A stretch of 64,000 nucleotides of DNA from Adiantum capillus-veneris. Its lineage: Eukaryota > Streptophyta > Polypodiopsida > Polypodiales > Pteridaceae. Shown here piece after piece: positions 10,752 to 19,457 of this stretch (positions are counted from its first letter, which is position 1; every line of letters begins with the position of its first letter). The notes under the pieces are model-generated. The model was not told the DNA's origin and ran no database searches. It saw only the letters and a list, made by a program, of their open reading frames with translations. The stretch spans positions 107,512,412-107,576,411 of the forward strand of contig CM043963.1 of the NCBI GenBank assembly GCA_014529385.2, read 5' to 3'. Made by a program: the position numbers and the translations under genes.

Positions 10752-12229
10752 TGTCACCAGCGTGTGACTACTATCTATCCTTTTTGTTGATTTCTTTCTT
10801 ATTATCTATTTACTTTCACTTTTTGGAAACACCCCTCGGGAAATCTAACTGCCCTGCATTGCATAGCTAGTGTGGAACTGTCCAGAGGGAGTCCAGGCCT
10901 GAGGGCAAGAGAGCACTAAGGTTGGACAAGGACTATGGTTAGCCAAGTGGGGTCATTGACTAGCCAAAGTGGAATCCTTTGCTACAGAGGCTACATTTCA
11001 GTTCTGGATGTGGCCGCAGTGTACAAAGAGGGTCGGATGACCTAGAAAGATACAATGGCAGCATCTCCTAAAATTTAGGGAACTGCTATTTTGGGACCTG
11101 AAAATGTCTTCGCGTCATTACGTGCAGTTTGACATGGGGATCATTTTGTTACTCTGTGGCCAAGTCAACAGAGGCTGCAGGTGAGATATTTTTAGACCCG
11201 AGGGTCTAAAGCGGGAAAATGCACAAATGAGTGACACTTGGCACTCTGAGGCCAGTTTACTACTTATAGAGAAGGCAAAAACGTGATTTATAGCTGGGAG
11301 GCTCATTTTGCAAGTCTCTGTCACAGGTTAAGAGCTATGGAGTGCTTGCTTTCCCTCTTATGCACAGTGCGGTGCCAGGAGTGATGCCCTGCACGCTACG
11401 CACTGCCCTCTCTCTCCCCTTTGGCAGTATGTTATGCCCCTCTAGTGGGCTCTTCATTTGACCAATGTACAGTTGTGTGGGTTCATGCGCGATTGCCGAG
11501 GCAAGAGCCTCTTGCACAGGTACTGGATTAGCTAGCGGCTAATCCCCCCGCAGGTACAGGTGAATTCGGAGAGGTTTCACGCCAGAAATCTCGTCCGATT
11601 CAAAGGGCAAGTAGCCCTACAGGTGCGGGAGCTCGAGGACTTGCTAGGGATGCGACCGGCACGCAGAACGGAGCCCGAAACAGTGAATTACAGCCTGCTG
11701 TGTATTTTTGCAGGTTTAGGGTTTTGGCCCTAAACGGACCCTAATACCCCCAGGAGGTTCGGGGACGCAAGGGGACCGCTGTACAGGCGATCTGGCGCAT
11801 TTTCAGGGCTGAAAACAGAGAATTCAGCGTGCTGCAGATTCTCGCCAGGTTTTGCAAAGTGCCCGTAGGCGTCGGGAAAGTCAGTCAATGCGTGGGAATA
11901 CTGACCGTGAAGGGTTCTAGTACAGTTATGCTGCCGAAATCAGGCTGGAACAGTGGAAATTCAGCCGAGTTTGTGCGGGGCAGCTTGTAGGGAACCACAG
12001 CGTTTATTCCCTCTTTTGAACAATAAAGAAATACCGAAAGGGGCGCCTAAGTTAGGGGCCAATCTGGTGTCCGTCTACTCATACAGGTGCAATTTAGCAG
12101 CCTGTATCCCTCTCCCCTTTGATGTGTCTTGAAAGTACAGGTAAAATAGACGACTAATAATGGGTGAAAGCTAAATCAAGGTTTAAAGTAAAGTCTACCG
12201 CCCTTTTCGGATTGAACAGGCCGGTTTCA
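10752..12229 (+). repeat. Gypsy D 5' LTR
   Basis: 1478 bp, starting TGTCACCAGCG and ending GGCCGGTTTCA. It contains AATAAAG followed by the shared AAATACCGAAAGGGG box at 12022-12063, likely near the polyadenylation site. Short reverse-strand frames inside recur in the other LTR and are not genes. Confidence 0.95.
12022..12063 (+). promoter_or_regulatory. Conserved LTR box AAAGAAATACCGAAAGGGG
   Basis: The box and a following GGGGCCAAT recur in LTRs that otherwise do not resemble each other (19245, 24481, 30390, 50241, and on the minus strand about 46135-46172 and 35216-35254; GGGGCCAAT is not kept intact in every copy). It begins at or right after an AATAAA-like signal, so it may mark the RNA 3' end or the repeated R region. 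Confidence 0.6.
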
Positions 12230-12246
12230 TGGTTCCATCGACGGGA
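12230..12246 (+). promoter_or_regulatory. Gypsy D primer-binding site
   Basis: TGGTTCCATCGACGGGA follows the LTR directly. It begins TGG, the complement of a tRNA CCA end. It does not match the initiator-Met site (TGGTATCAGAGC) used by gypsy C and copia B. From memory it is closest to plant tRNA-Glu with about three mismatches; that assignment is tentative. Confidence 0.6.
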
Positions 12247-12337
12247 TTAAATCACTTTTTCCCATAGAAGTGAGCCTTGGGCAGTTTTGGGCTTGAAGAC
12301 ACAGGGGATCATAGACGAGACACAGGGAATTGTAATT

Positions 12338-15300
12338 ATGGCTGACAGACCAGATGATGTGACTGAAGAGGTTTCCTCTTCACAGGGTCAACAGACACAT
12401 GAAGTGGGTGAGTCCTCAAGACCACCACAGACGGATGATGATATATTCAGGACCCAGTTGGCTACTGCTGTGGCTATGTTCACACAAGTAATGCAGAACC
12501 CAAGGTTTTTAGCCTTTCTGCAACCTCCTGTTCCGTCTCAGCAAGTTGGGTCACTGGATCATATTCAAAAGCCTGTTAAGGCTCGAACACAGGTGATTCA
12601 TACCGCACAGTCAATGGAAACACCTGTACACTTGACGGAGAACATGCAGTCTCCACAACGTATGCCTAAGGTGCAAGAACAGGTGGCTGAGATGCCAGTT
12701 TTTCAAGCTGTACCAATTCAGCCCGCCACCTTTCAGCAGCCTATAGCTGGTTCTAATGGGCAGGGAAGCAACTTACAGGCTATGCAACAGGTCTTCCCAC
12801 CACCTTCAGTACACCCTGGCTATTTTGGAGGTGGATCCGTATTCCAAAGCATGGCTGGTCATGCACCTGGAAATCAGTTTTATACGCCAGGAACAGTGTT
12901 TGCGGGTGCTCAAACGATGATGCCTAACCCCATGTACAGTGTCATGGGTATGCAACCAGGGTTTCAAAGCACTCAGGGCCAATTTGGGATGCCACAAGCA
13001 AATTTTGGTATGGCTGGAATTACAAATCAGCAGCCAAATATGGCATTTCCAGGTCAAGTTAATAGCGGCCAAGGAACACAGATGAACCCTATTAGTGTTC
13101 CCATGTTTCAGTCACTTCCATATGACAATTTAACGCCGCTGGAGAGGCCAACTCCGTACAAAGAAGGTGGCAAAGGTGTGTCATTCACGACCTTTACAGG
13201 GTTTGATGACAGGAAGAAGGCTCTTTCATTCCTCCAGCAGTTTGATAAGGCCTATGCAGGGGGAAACTTTACAGAGGCTTCAAAGGTCCGCAAGGCAGCC
13301 ACTTTCTTGACAGGGAATGCGGGACAATGGTGGACAACTTTATTGCTTCAAGGGCAAGCTCCGTCCACATGGATTTACTTCAAGCAGATTTTTGCAGCAG
13401 CATGGTTATCTGATGATTTCGAAGCAGATGTCATGACAGAATGGCACCAGCTTAATGCTGCCACTTGCAGAAATCTGGATGATTACAATCGGAAGTTTTG
13501 GAAAGCTCTACTTCCAGTAACTTCCTATAGGTTTGTGCCATTGACAGAACAGATTGAAAAATACTGTTGTGGCCTACCCAAAGGATTGAGAAAATACTGC
13601 ACGAAGACAAAAGTCACTACTTTGACGCAGCTCATCGAGGTAGCAAACACTGGCAATGGTTTGCTCAAGGGAGAAGATTGTGAATTTAACACTGGCGTCA
13701 AGGCAGGATCAGGCAAGAAAAATTCAGCCAAGAAGCACGTTCCCAATGAGGCTCCTAAAGGGACTCAGGAGTCAGCCAACGCAGGGAAAGACAAAGCTAC
13801 GGCTGAATCAGAAAAAGGACCAGCAAAGAAATGGAAAAGACGTTTTCCTCGCAAGTCAGAAGAGCAAAAGAAGGTCCTGAGGACAGAGAACAAATGCTTT
13901 ATATGTGAGCAGCCTGGCCACATTGCTTACAACTGTACTACAAAGAAAAGGCCAGCTGATTCTGAAGACAAGGAAGACAAGAAAGGAAAGAAGCCCATGG
14001 CTGGTCTAGTGCCAGATATGGTGGGCGACAAGCCAAATTCAGATGCAAGTGAGCTTTGCAGAGCATGGGGAAAGGTTAGGGATCAAACAGTGCTTATCTT
14101 CTTTGATCCAGGTGCCAAAGCCAACTTTATTTCCCCAGAATTGGCTTCAAAGTTGGGAATCAGACCTGAAGAGATGGGGTATACAGCAGAGGCAGGTTTG
14201 GCATGTCCTGGCCATACAGAGGCTGTGACACCCATCATTGGAAAGTTGCGTCTACATATCCAGTCCTATGTAGATGCTGAAGAATTTTACATCATGCCAC
14301 TGGACGGATGTGATGTGTTGTTAGGTATTCCTTGGTTGTTTCGTGTACAGGGAATCATGGATGCCTACAACAAAAAGATCACTGTACAGAGCAGGGGAAA
14401 GACTCACATTCTGGATGTAAAGCTTAAAGGGGAGTCTATTCCTACTGTATCAGCTTCTGCTATTACTTCTGTAATGAAAAAGCATCTTTCTGCGTACTTG
14501 GTTTTTGCACGTGAAGTGTCAGATTGTGATGAATCAAATTTATCTGTGCTAGATAAAGAAAGGTCAATGTTTTTACAACAGTATAGTGACTGTTTTTCCG
14601 ATTCATTACCGTCTCAATTACCGCCAGAGAGACCCGAGGACCATGCGATAGATTTGGTGCCAGGCAGTAGCCCACCAAATAAGCCTCCGTACAGGGTTAG
14701 TGCGGCTCAGCAGAAAGAGATAATGGGCCAAGTACAGGAGCTGTTAGAAAAAGGGCTGATTCAGCCCAGTTCATCTCCATTCTGTTCTCCAGTGTTGTTG
14801 GTGCAGAAAAAGGATGGCTCATGGCGTATGTGCATCGACTACCGTGCACTGAACAAGAATACCATCAAGAATAGGTTCCCTATACCTAGAATTGATGATA
14901 TTATGGACAAATTAGAACGAGCAGCTATGTTTAGCAGGATAGATCTAAAGAGTGGGTACCATCAGATCCGCATTAGATCAGAGGATGTGCACAAGACTGC
15001 TTTTAGAACAACGTTTGGCCTTTACGAATTTTTAGTGATGCCCTTTGGTCTCACAAATGCTCCTGCTACGTTCAATAGGATGATGGACAGAATTTTCCGT
15101 CCACACCAGCAGTTTGTTGGTACATTCTTTGATGACATGATAGTCTACTCAAAGAATGAAGAGGAGCATAGGCATCACTTGGCCATTGTGTTCAAAGAGC
15201 TACGCAGTCATAGGTTGCTCATCAATGCAAAGAAAAGTGAGTTTTTTCTGGAAGAGATTCACTTTCTGGGACACATTGTCTCAAAGGATGGTGTCAAAAT

Positions 15301-17401
15301 GGATCCTGCAAAAGTTGAAGCGATCAAGTCATGGCCAAATTTGAAGACGGTGCATGATGTCCGAAGCTTCTTGGGACTATGCTCCTATTACAGAAGGTTT
15401 ATCCGAAATTTCGCTGAGATTGCTTCACCTTTACATGCTCTTCAAAAGAAGGCAGTCACCTTTAGATGGACACAAAAAGAGATTTCAGCTTTTAATCTCT
15501 TAAAGGAAAAGATGACTTCGGATCCAGTCATTGTGTTGCCAGATCTTAGGAAGTCATTTGTGGTCCAGTGTGATGCCTGCGGTAGTAGCATTGGTGCTGT
15601 GCTAATGCAAGATGGCAGGGTAGTAGCCTATGAGAGCAGAATTTTGCAAGGGCTAGAGATGACCATGCAGGTCTATGAGAAAGAGTTACTGGCTGTGATT
15701 CATGCGCTCTTAAGTTGGAAACACTACCTGCTAGGTGCAGATTTCGTTGTCCAAACGGACCATCAGACCTTGCGATACTTCTTGACACAAACAAAGTTAT
15801 CTGAGAAGCATATGCGATGGGCAAATATCTTGTCCATGTTCCATTTTCAGATTGTGCATGTGGAAGGCAAGAAGAACGTTGTGGCCGATGCCTTGTCAAG
15901 GAAGCCACAAATTTCAGCTGTGTCGATTCCTTATCATCATGAACTTGATGATATGAGAGAACAGTATGCAAATGATGAAGATTTTGCAAGGGTCTTCGAG
16001 CAACTAATGGATGGACAACGTCATGAACACTATCTTCTTAAAGACGGGTTCATGATAATGCATGGCAGATTGTGTGTCACAAAGCCATTGCGACGCAAAG
16101 TTATGGAAGAGAGTCATGTCCCACCGTATGCAGGGCATCGTGGTATCGATGCTACAGTTAAAGCGGTAGAGACATTCTTCTATTGGCCTACATTGAGAAG
16201 GGATGTGGATGCCTTTGTGCGAGAATGCCTAATATGCCAAAAGGTCAAGTTTGACAGGCAAAAGGCACCAGGGTTATTGCAACCACTACCTATTCCAGAT
16301 AAACCATGGGAAAGTATTGCTATGGATTTTATCTTTGATCTTCCAAGAACGCAGACAGGAAATGATGGTATTTGGACCATTATTTGCAGATTCAGCAAAC
16401 AGGCTCATTTTATTCCTGTCAGGAAGAAGATAAAGCCAGATCAGATGGCACGCTTGTTTATGAGCAATATTTTCAAGTATCATGGCATGCCACAGTCGAT
16501 TATTAGCGACCGTGATCCACGCATGACTAGTTTGTTCTGGAAAGGCTTGTTTGAGAATATGGGTACCACGCTCAAATTCTCTTCGTCATTTCATCCTCAA
16601 ACAGATGGACAGTCAGAAGAGGCAAATTCTACTGTCCTAGATCTGCTGAAGTGCTATGTGTCAGAGCATAAAGGAAAGTGGGAGCAGTATTTGCCATTGG
16701 TGGAGTATGCATACAATAATACAGTGCATTCATCAACTGGCAAGGCACCTTTTGAGATAGTTGAAGGTGGCAAGAAAGTTCCTCCCATACTGCATACAAA
16801 GGACAAGATATTTGAAGCAGATAAGTATGTTCAAGACATGGATGAAATGTACAAGAAGGTCAAAGTGGCCTTAGAAAGGACTCAGGCAAAGCAAAAGAAA
16901 GCAGCTGATCGTCACCGTCGTGAAGTAGTATATTCACTTGGTGATTGGGTGCTTCTACGGTTTGAAAAGGCAAGGTTAAAGAAGATGAAGGGCAAGGAAA
17001 GAGTGTTTCCAAAGCTCAGCATGCGTTACTATGGGCCTTTTCAAGTATGCGACATAATCAGTGATGTTGCATATAGGCTGAAATTGCCTGACAGTTGGAA
17101 GATTCACAATGTGTTTCATGTGAGTCTTCTCAGACCCTATGTGGGTGATGTGCCAGAAGCTATTCCAGCTGAAGATCAGCCGGAAGTCGAGGAACTTGAC
17201 GAGATCTTGCTCCCTGAACAGATTTTGGCACACAAAGAAAGGAAAGTGAAAGGCAAGGTTGCTAGGCGTTACTTGGTAAAGTTTAAAAACTATCCACCAA
17301 TGGATGCTAAGTGGATGGAAGAAGGTGAACTTGCAGAGTCACCAACTGTGTTATCACTCTACCTGGAAGCCTTCGATTTGCAACCTACCTTGACCCCTTG
17401 A
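12338..17401 (+). CDS. Intact gag-pol polyprotein of gypsy D, 1687 aa, with chromodomain
   Basis: The start is the ATG at 12338 (MADRPDDV), because the G1 gag starts at the same codon. Order: a Gln/Met-rich N-terminus; gag core; zinc knuckle C-x2-C-x4-H-x4-C at residues 520-533; protease with D-P-G at 590-592; RT with FFDD at 930-933; RNase H with Asp1079; integrase with zinc ligands H1260 or H1267, C1297 and C1300, and D1330-D1391-E1427 (DD35E); a GPF module; and a C-terminal chromodomain at about 1625-1680. There is no stop or frame change between gag and pol, as in other plant chromoviruses, so protease must cut a single fusion. The chromodomain is expected to bind histone marks and steer integration. 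Protease D-P-G instead of D-S/T-G is unusual. Confidence 0.95.
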   Translation: MADRPDDVTEEVSSSQGQQTHEVGESSRPPQTDDDIFRTQLATAVAMFTQVMQNPRFLAFLQPPVPSQQVGSLDHIQKPVKARTQVIHTAQSMETPVHLTENMQSPQRMPKVQEQVAEMPVFQAVPIQPATFQQPIAGSNGQGSNLQAMQQVFPPPSVHPGYFGGGSVFQSMAGHAPGNQFYTPGTVFAGAQTMMPNPMYSVMGMQPGFQSTQGQFGMPQANFGMAGITNQQPNMAFPGQVNSGQGTQMNPISVPMFQSLPYDNLTPLERPTPYKEGGKGVSFTTFTGFDDRKKALSFLQQFDKAYAGGNFTEASKVRKAATFLTGNAGQWWTTLLLQGQAPSTWIYFKQIFAAAWLSDDFEADVMTEWHQLNAATCRNLDDYNRKFWKALLPVTSYRFVPLTEQIEKYCCGLPKGLRKYCTKTKVTTLTQLIEVANTGNGLLKGEDCEFNTGVKAGSGKKNSAKKHVPNEAPKGTQESANAGKDKATAESEKGPAKKWKRRFPRKSEEQKKVLRTENKCFICEQPGHIAYNCTTKKRPADSEDKEDKKGKKPMAGLVPDMVGDKPNSDASELCRAWGKVRDQTVLIFFDPGAKANFISPELASKLGIRPEEMGYTAEAGLACPGHTEAVTPIIGKLRLHIQSYVDAEEFYIMPLDGCDVLLGIPWLFRVQGIMDAYNKKITVQSRGKTHILDVKLKGESIPTVSASAITSVMKKHLSAYLVFAREVSDCDESNLSVLDKERSMFLQQYSDCFSDSLPSQLPPERPEDHAIDLVPGSSPPNKPPYRVSAAQQKEIMGQVQELLEKGLIQPSSSPFCSPVLLVQKKDGSWRMCIDYRALNKNTIKNRFPIPRIDDIMDKLERAAMFSRIDLKSGYHQIRIRSEDVHKTAFRTTFGLYEFLVMPFGLTNAPATFNRMMDRIFRPHQQFVGTFFDDMIVYSKNEEEHRHHLAIVFKELRSHRLLINAKKSEFFLEEIHFLGHIVSKDGVKMDPAKVEAIKSWPNLKTVHDVRSFLGLCSYYRRFIRNFAEIASPLHALQKKAVTFRWTQKEISAFNLLKEKMTSDPVIVLPDLRKSFVVQCDACGSSIGAVLMQDGRVVAYESRILQGLEMTMQVYEKELLAVIHALLSWKHYLLGADFVVQTDHQTLRYFLTQTKLSEKHMRWANILSMFHFQIVHVEGKKNVVADALSRKPQISAVSIPYHHELDDMREQYANDEDFARVFEQLMDGQRHEHYLLKDGFMIMHGRLCVTKPLRRKVMEESHVPPYAGHRGIDATVKAVETFFYWPTLRRDVDAFVRECLICQKVKFDRQKAPGLLQPLPIPDKPWESIAMDFIFDLPRTQTGNDGIWTIICRFSKQAHFIPVRKKIKPDQMARLFMSNIFKYHGMPQSIISDRDPRMTSLFWKGLFENMGTTLKFSSSFHPQTDGQSEEANSTVLDLLKCYVSEHKGKWEQYLPLVEYAYNNTVHSSTGKAPFEIVEGGKKVPPILHTKDKIFEADKYVQDMDEMYKKVKVALERTQAKQKKAADRHRREVVYSLGDWVLLRFEKARLKKMKGKERVFPKLSMRYYGPFQVCDIISDVAYRLKLPDSWKIHNVFHVSLLRPYVGDVPEAIPAEDQPEVEELDEILLPEQILAHKERKVKGKVARRYLVKFKNYPPMDAKWMEEGELAESPTVLSLYLEAFDLQPTLTP

Positions 17402-17939
17402 GTTTCAAAGCTAAATGGATTGTCAGTGTGACAATGGCTTTTGAAACAAATGATGTACATGGTATTTAAAGTGAGCTCAAATCAAATACCTGTTACATGA
17501 ATGTTAGAGCTGTACAGATTGTCAGTTTGGCAATTGCTCTTATGGAATGTCCAAAAGTTTGGTTAGTGCTATAGAAGTGAGTATTTCTTGTCAGTCTGTC
17601 AAGGATACAGTGATTGCTTCTATTAAAGAGTACATGTGTAACTGCATTCTTAAACTGTCGGTTTGGGTATGCTCGAAAGTGTTACGGGATCCAACGTGTA
17701 CTATAAGACAGTGGCAAAATGTGCAGCTACCATTTTGTCATTGGAAAGTTAGTGACTCAAAGCAATGGCAGAGTGCGAAGCTACCACTATGTCATTGGGA
17801 CAGGGTTCACACGCAGGCAATACATGAGTCGACGAGGTGTTGAATACACCAGGGTTGACAATGAGCATGTATGTGTCGTATATGTGTCGACATGTGTTGA
17901 ATACATCAGTGTTGACAGTAAGCATGGACGACATAGATG
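17402..17939 (+). other. 3' untranslated region of gypsy D
   Basis: No open frame of note. Imperfect repeats are present, such as TTGTCAG(T/C) near 17419, 17519 and 17589, and AGTGGCAAAATGTGCAGCTACCA-like copies at 17710 and 17764. Confidence 0.6.
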
Positions 17940-17974
17940 CAAACGAGGACGTTTGAGATTTCAAGAGGGGGGTA
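17940..17974 (+). promoter_or_regulatory. Gypsy D pre-PPT hairpin and polypurine tract
   Basis: CAAACG (17940-17945), loop AGGA, CGTTTG (17950-17955) form a perfect 6-bp hairpin. Seven bases later comes CAAGAGGGGGGTA, followed by the LTR. The same arrangement with other stem sequences occurs in gypsy C, E, F and H. Confidence 0.65.
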
Positions 17975-19452
17975 TGTCACCAGCGTGTGACTACTATCTA
18001 TCCTTTTTGTTGATTTCTTTCTTATTATCTATTTACTTTCACTTTTTGGAAACACCCCTCGGGAAATCTAACTGCCCTGCATTGCATAGCTAGTGTGGAA
18101 CTGTCCAGAGGGAGTCCAGGCCTGAGGGCAAGAGAGCACTAAGGTTGGACAAGGACTATGGTTAGCCAAGTGGGGTCATTGACTAGCCAAAGTGGAATCC
18201 TTTGCTACAGAGGCTACATTTCAGTTCTGGATGTGGCCGCAGTGTACAAAGAGGGTCGGATGACCTAGAAAGATACAATGGCAGCATCTCCTAAAATTTA
18301 GGGAACTGCTATTTTGGGACCTGAAAATGTCTTCGCGTCATTACGTGCAGTTTGACATGGGGATCATTTTGTTACTCTGTGGCCAAGTCAACAGAGGCTG
18401 CAGGTGAGATATTTTTAGACCCGAGGGTCTAAAGCGGGAAAATGCACAAATGAGTGACACTTGGCACTCTGAGGCCAGTTTACTACTTATAGAGAAGGCA
18501 AAAACGTGATTTATAGCTGGGAGGCTCATTTTGCAAGTCTCTGTCACAGGTTAAGAGCTATGGAGTGCTTGCTTTCCCTCTTATGCACAGTGCGGTGCCA
18601 GGAGTGATGCCCTGCACGCTACGCACTGCCCTCTCTCTCCCCTTTGGCAGTATGTTATGCCCCTCTAGTGGGCTCTTCATTTGACCAATGTACAGTTGTG
18701 TGGGTTCATGCGCGATTGCCGAGGCAAGAGCCTCTTGCACAGGTACTGGATTAGCTAGCGGCTAATCCCCCCGCAGGTACAGGTGAATTCGGAGAGGTTT
18801 CACGCCAGAAATCTCGTCCGATTCAAAGGGCAAGTAGCCCTACAGGTGCGGGAGCTCGAGGACTTGCTAGGGATGCGACCGGCACGCAGAACGGAGCCCG
18901 AAACAGTGAATTACAGCCTGCTGTGTATTTTTGCAGGTTTAGGGTTTTGGCCCTAAACGGACCCTAATACCCCCAGGAGGTTCGGGGACGCAAGGGGACC
19001 GCTGTACAGGCGATCTGGCGCATTTTCAGGGCTGAAAACAGAGAATTCAGCGTGCTGCAGATTCTCGCCAGGTTTTGCAAAGTGCCCGTAGGCGTCGGGA
19101 AAGTCAGTCAATGCGTGGGAATACTGACCGTGAAGGGTTCTAGTACAGTTATGCTGCCGAAATCAGGCTGGAACAGTGGAAATTCAGCCGAGTTTGTGCG
19201 GGGCAGCTTGTAGGGAACCACAGCGTTTATTCCCTCTTTTGAACAATAAAGAAATACCGAAAGGGGCGCCTAAGTTAGGGGCCAATCTGGTGTCCGTCTA
19301 CTCATACAGGTGCAATTTAGCAGCCTGTATCCCTCTCCCCTTTGATGTGTCTTGAAAGTACAGGTAAAATAGACGACTAATAATGGGTGAAAGCTAAATC
19401 AAGGTTTAAAGTAAAGTCTACCGCCCTTTTCGGATTGAACAGGCCGGTTTCA
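17975..19452 (+). repeat. Gypsy D 3' LTR
   Basis: 1478 bp, apparently identical to the 5' LTR, and followed by the CCTAT target duplication at 19453-19457. Confidence 0.95.
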
Positions 19453-19457
19453 CCTAT

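Larger units (their letters stand above)
10752..19452 (+). mobile_element. D: complete, probably young Ty3/gypsy chromovirus (8701 bp)
   Basis: All parts are present and intact: two LTRs of 1478 bp beginning TGTCACC and ending TTTCA, a primer-binding site at 12230, one uninterrupted gag-pol frame, a polypurine tract at 17963-17974, and a perfect 5-bp target duplication CCTAT. Reading the LTRs in parallel I saw no difference. LTRs are identical at insertion and diverge with time, so this copy is recent. It sits inside the RT of an older relative (G1) in opposite orientation. It could be autonomous, though expression cannot be judged here. Confidence 0.95.

Noticed and set aside
11118-11517. 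Two reverse-strand open frames of 60-68 codons inside the gypsy D LTR, repeated at 18341-18740
   Set aside because: They recur only because the LTR is duplicated; no domain, no start context, and no reason to expect translation.
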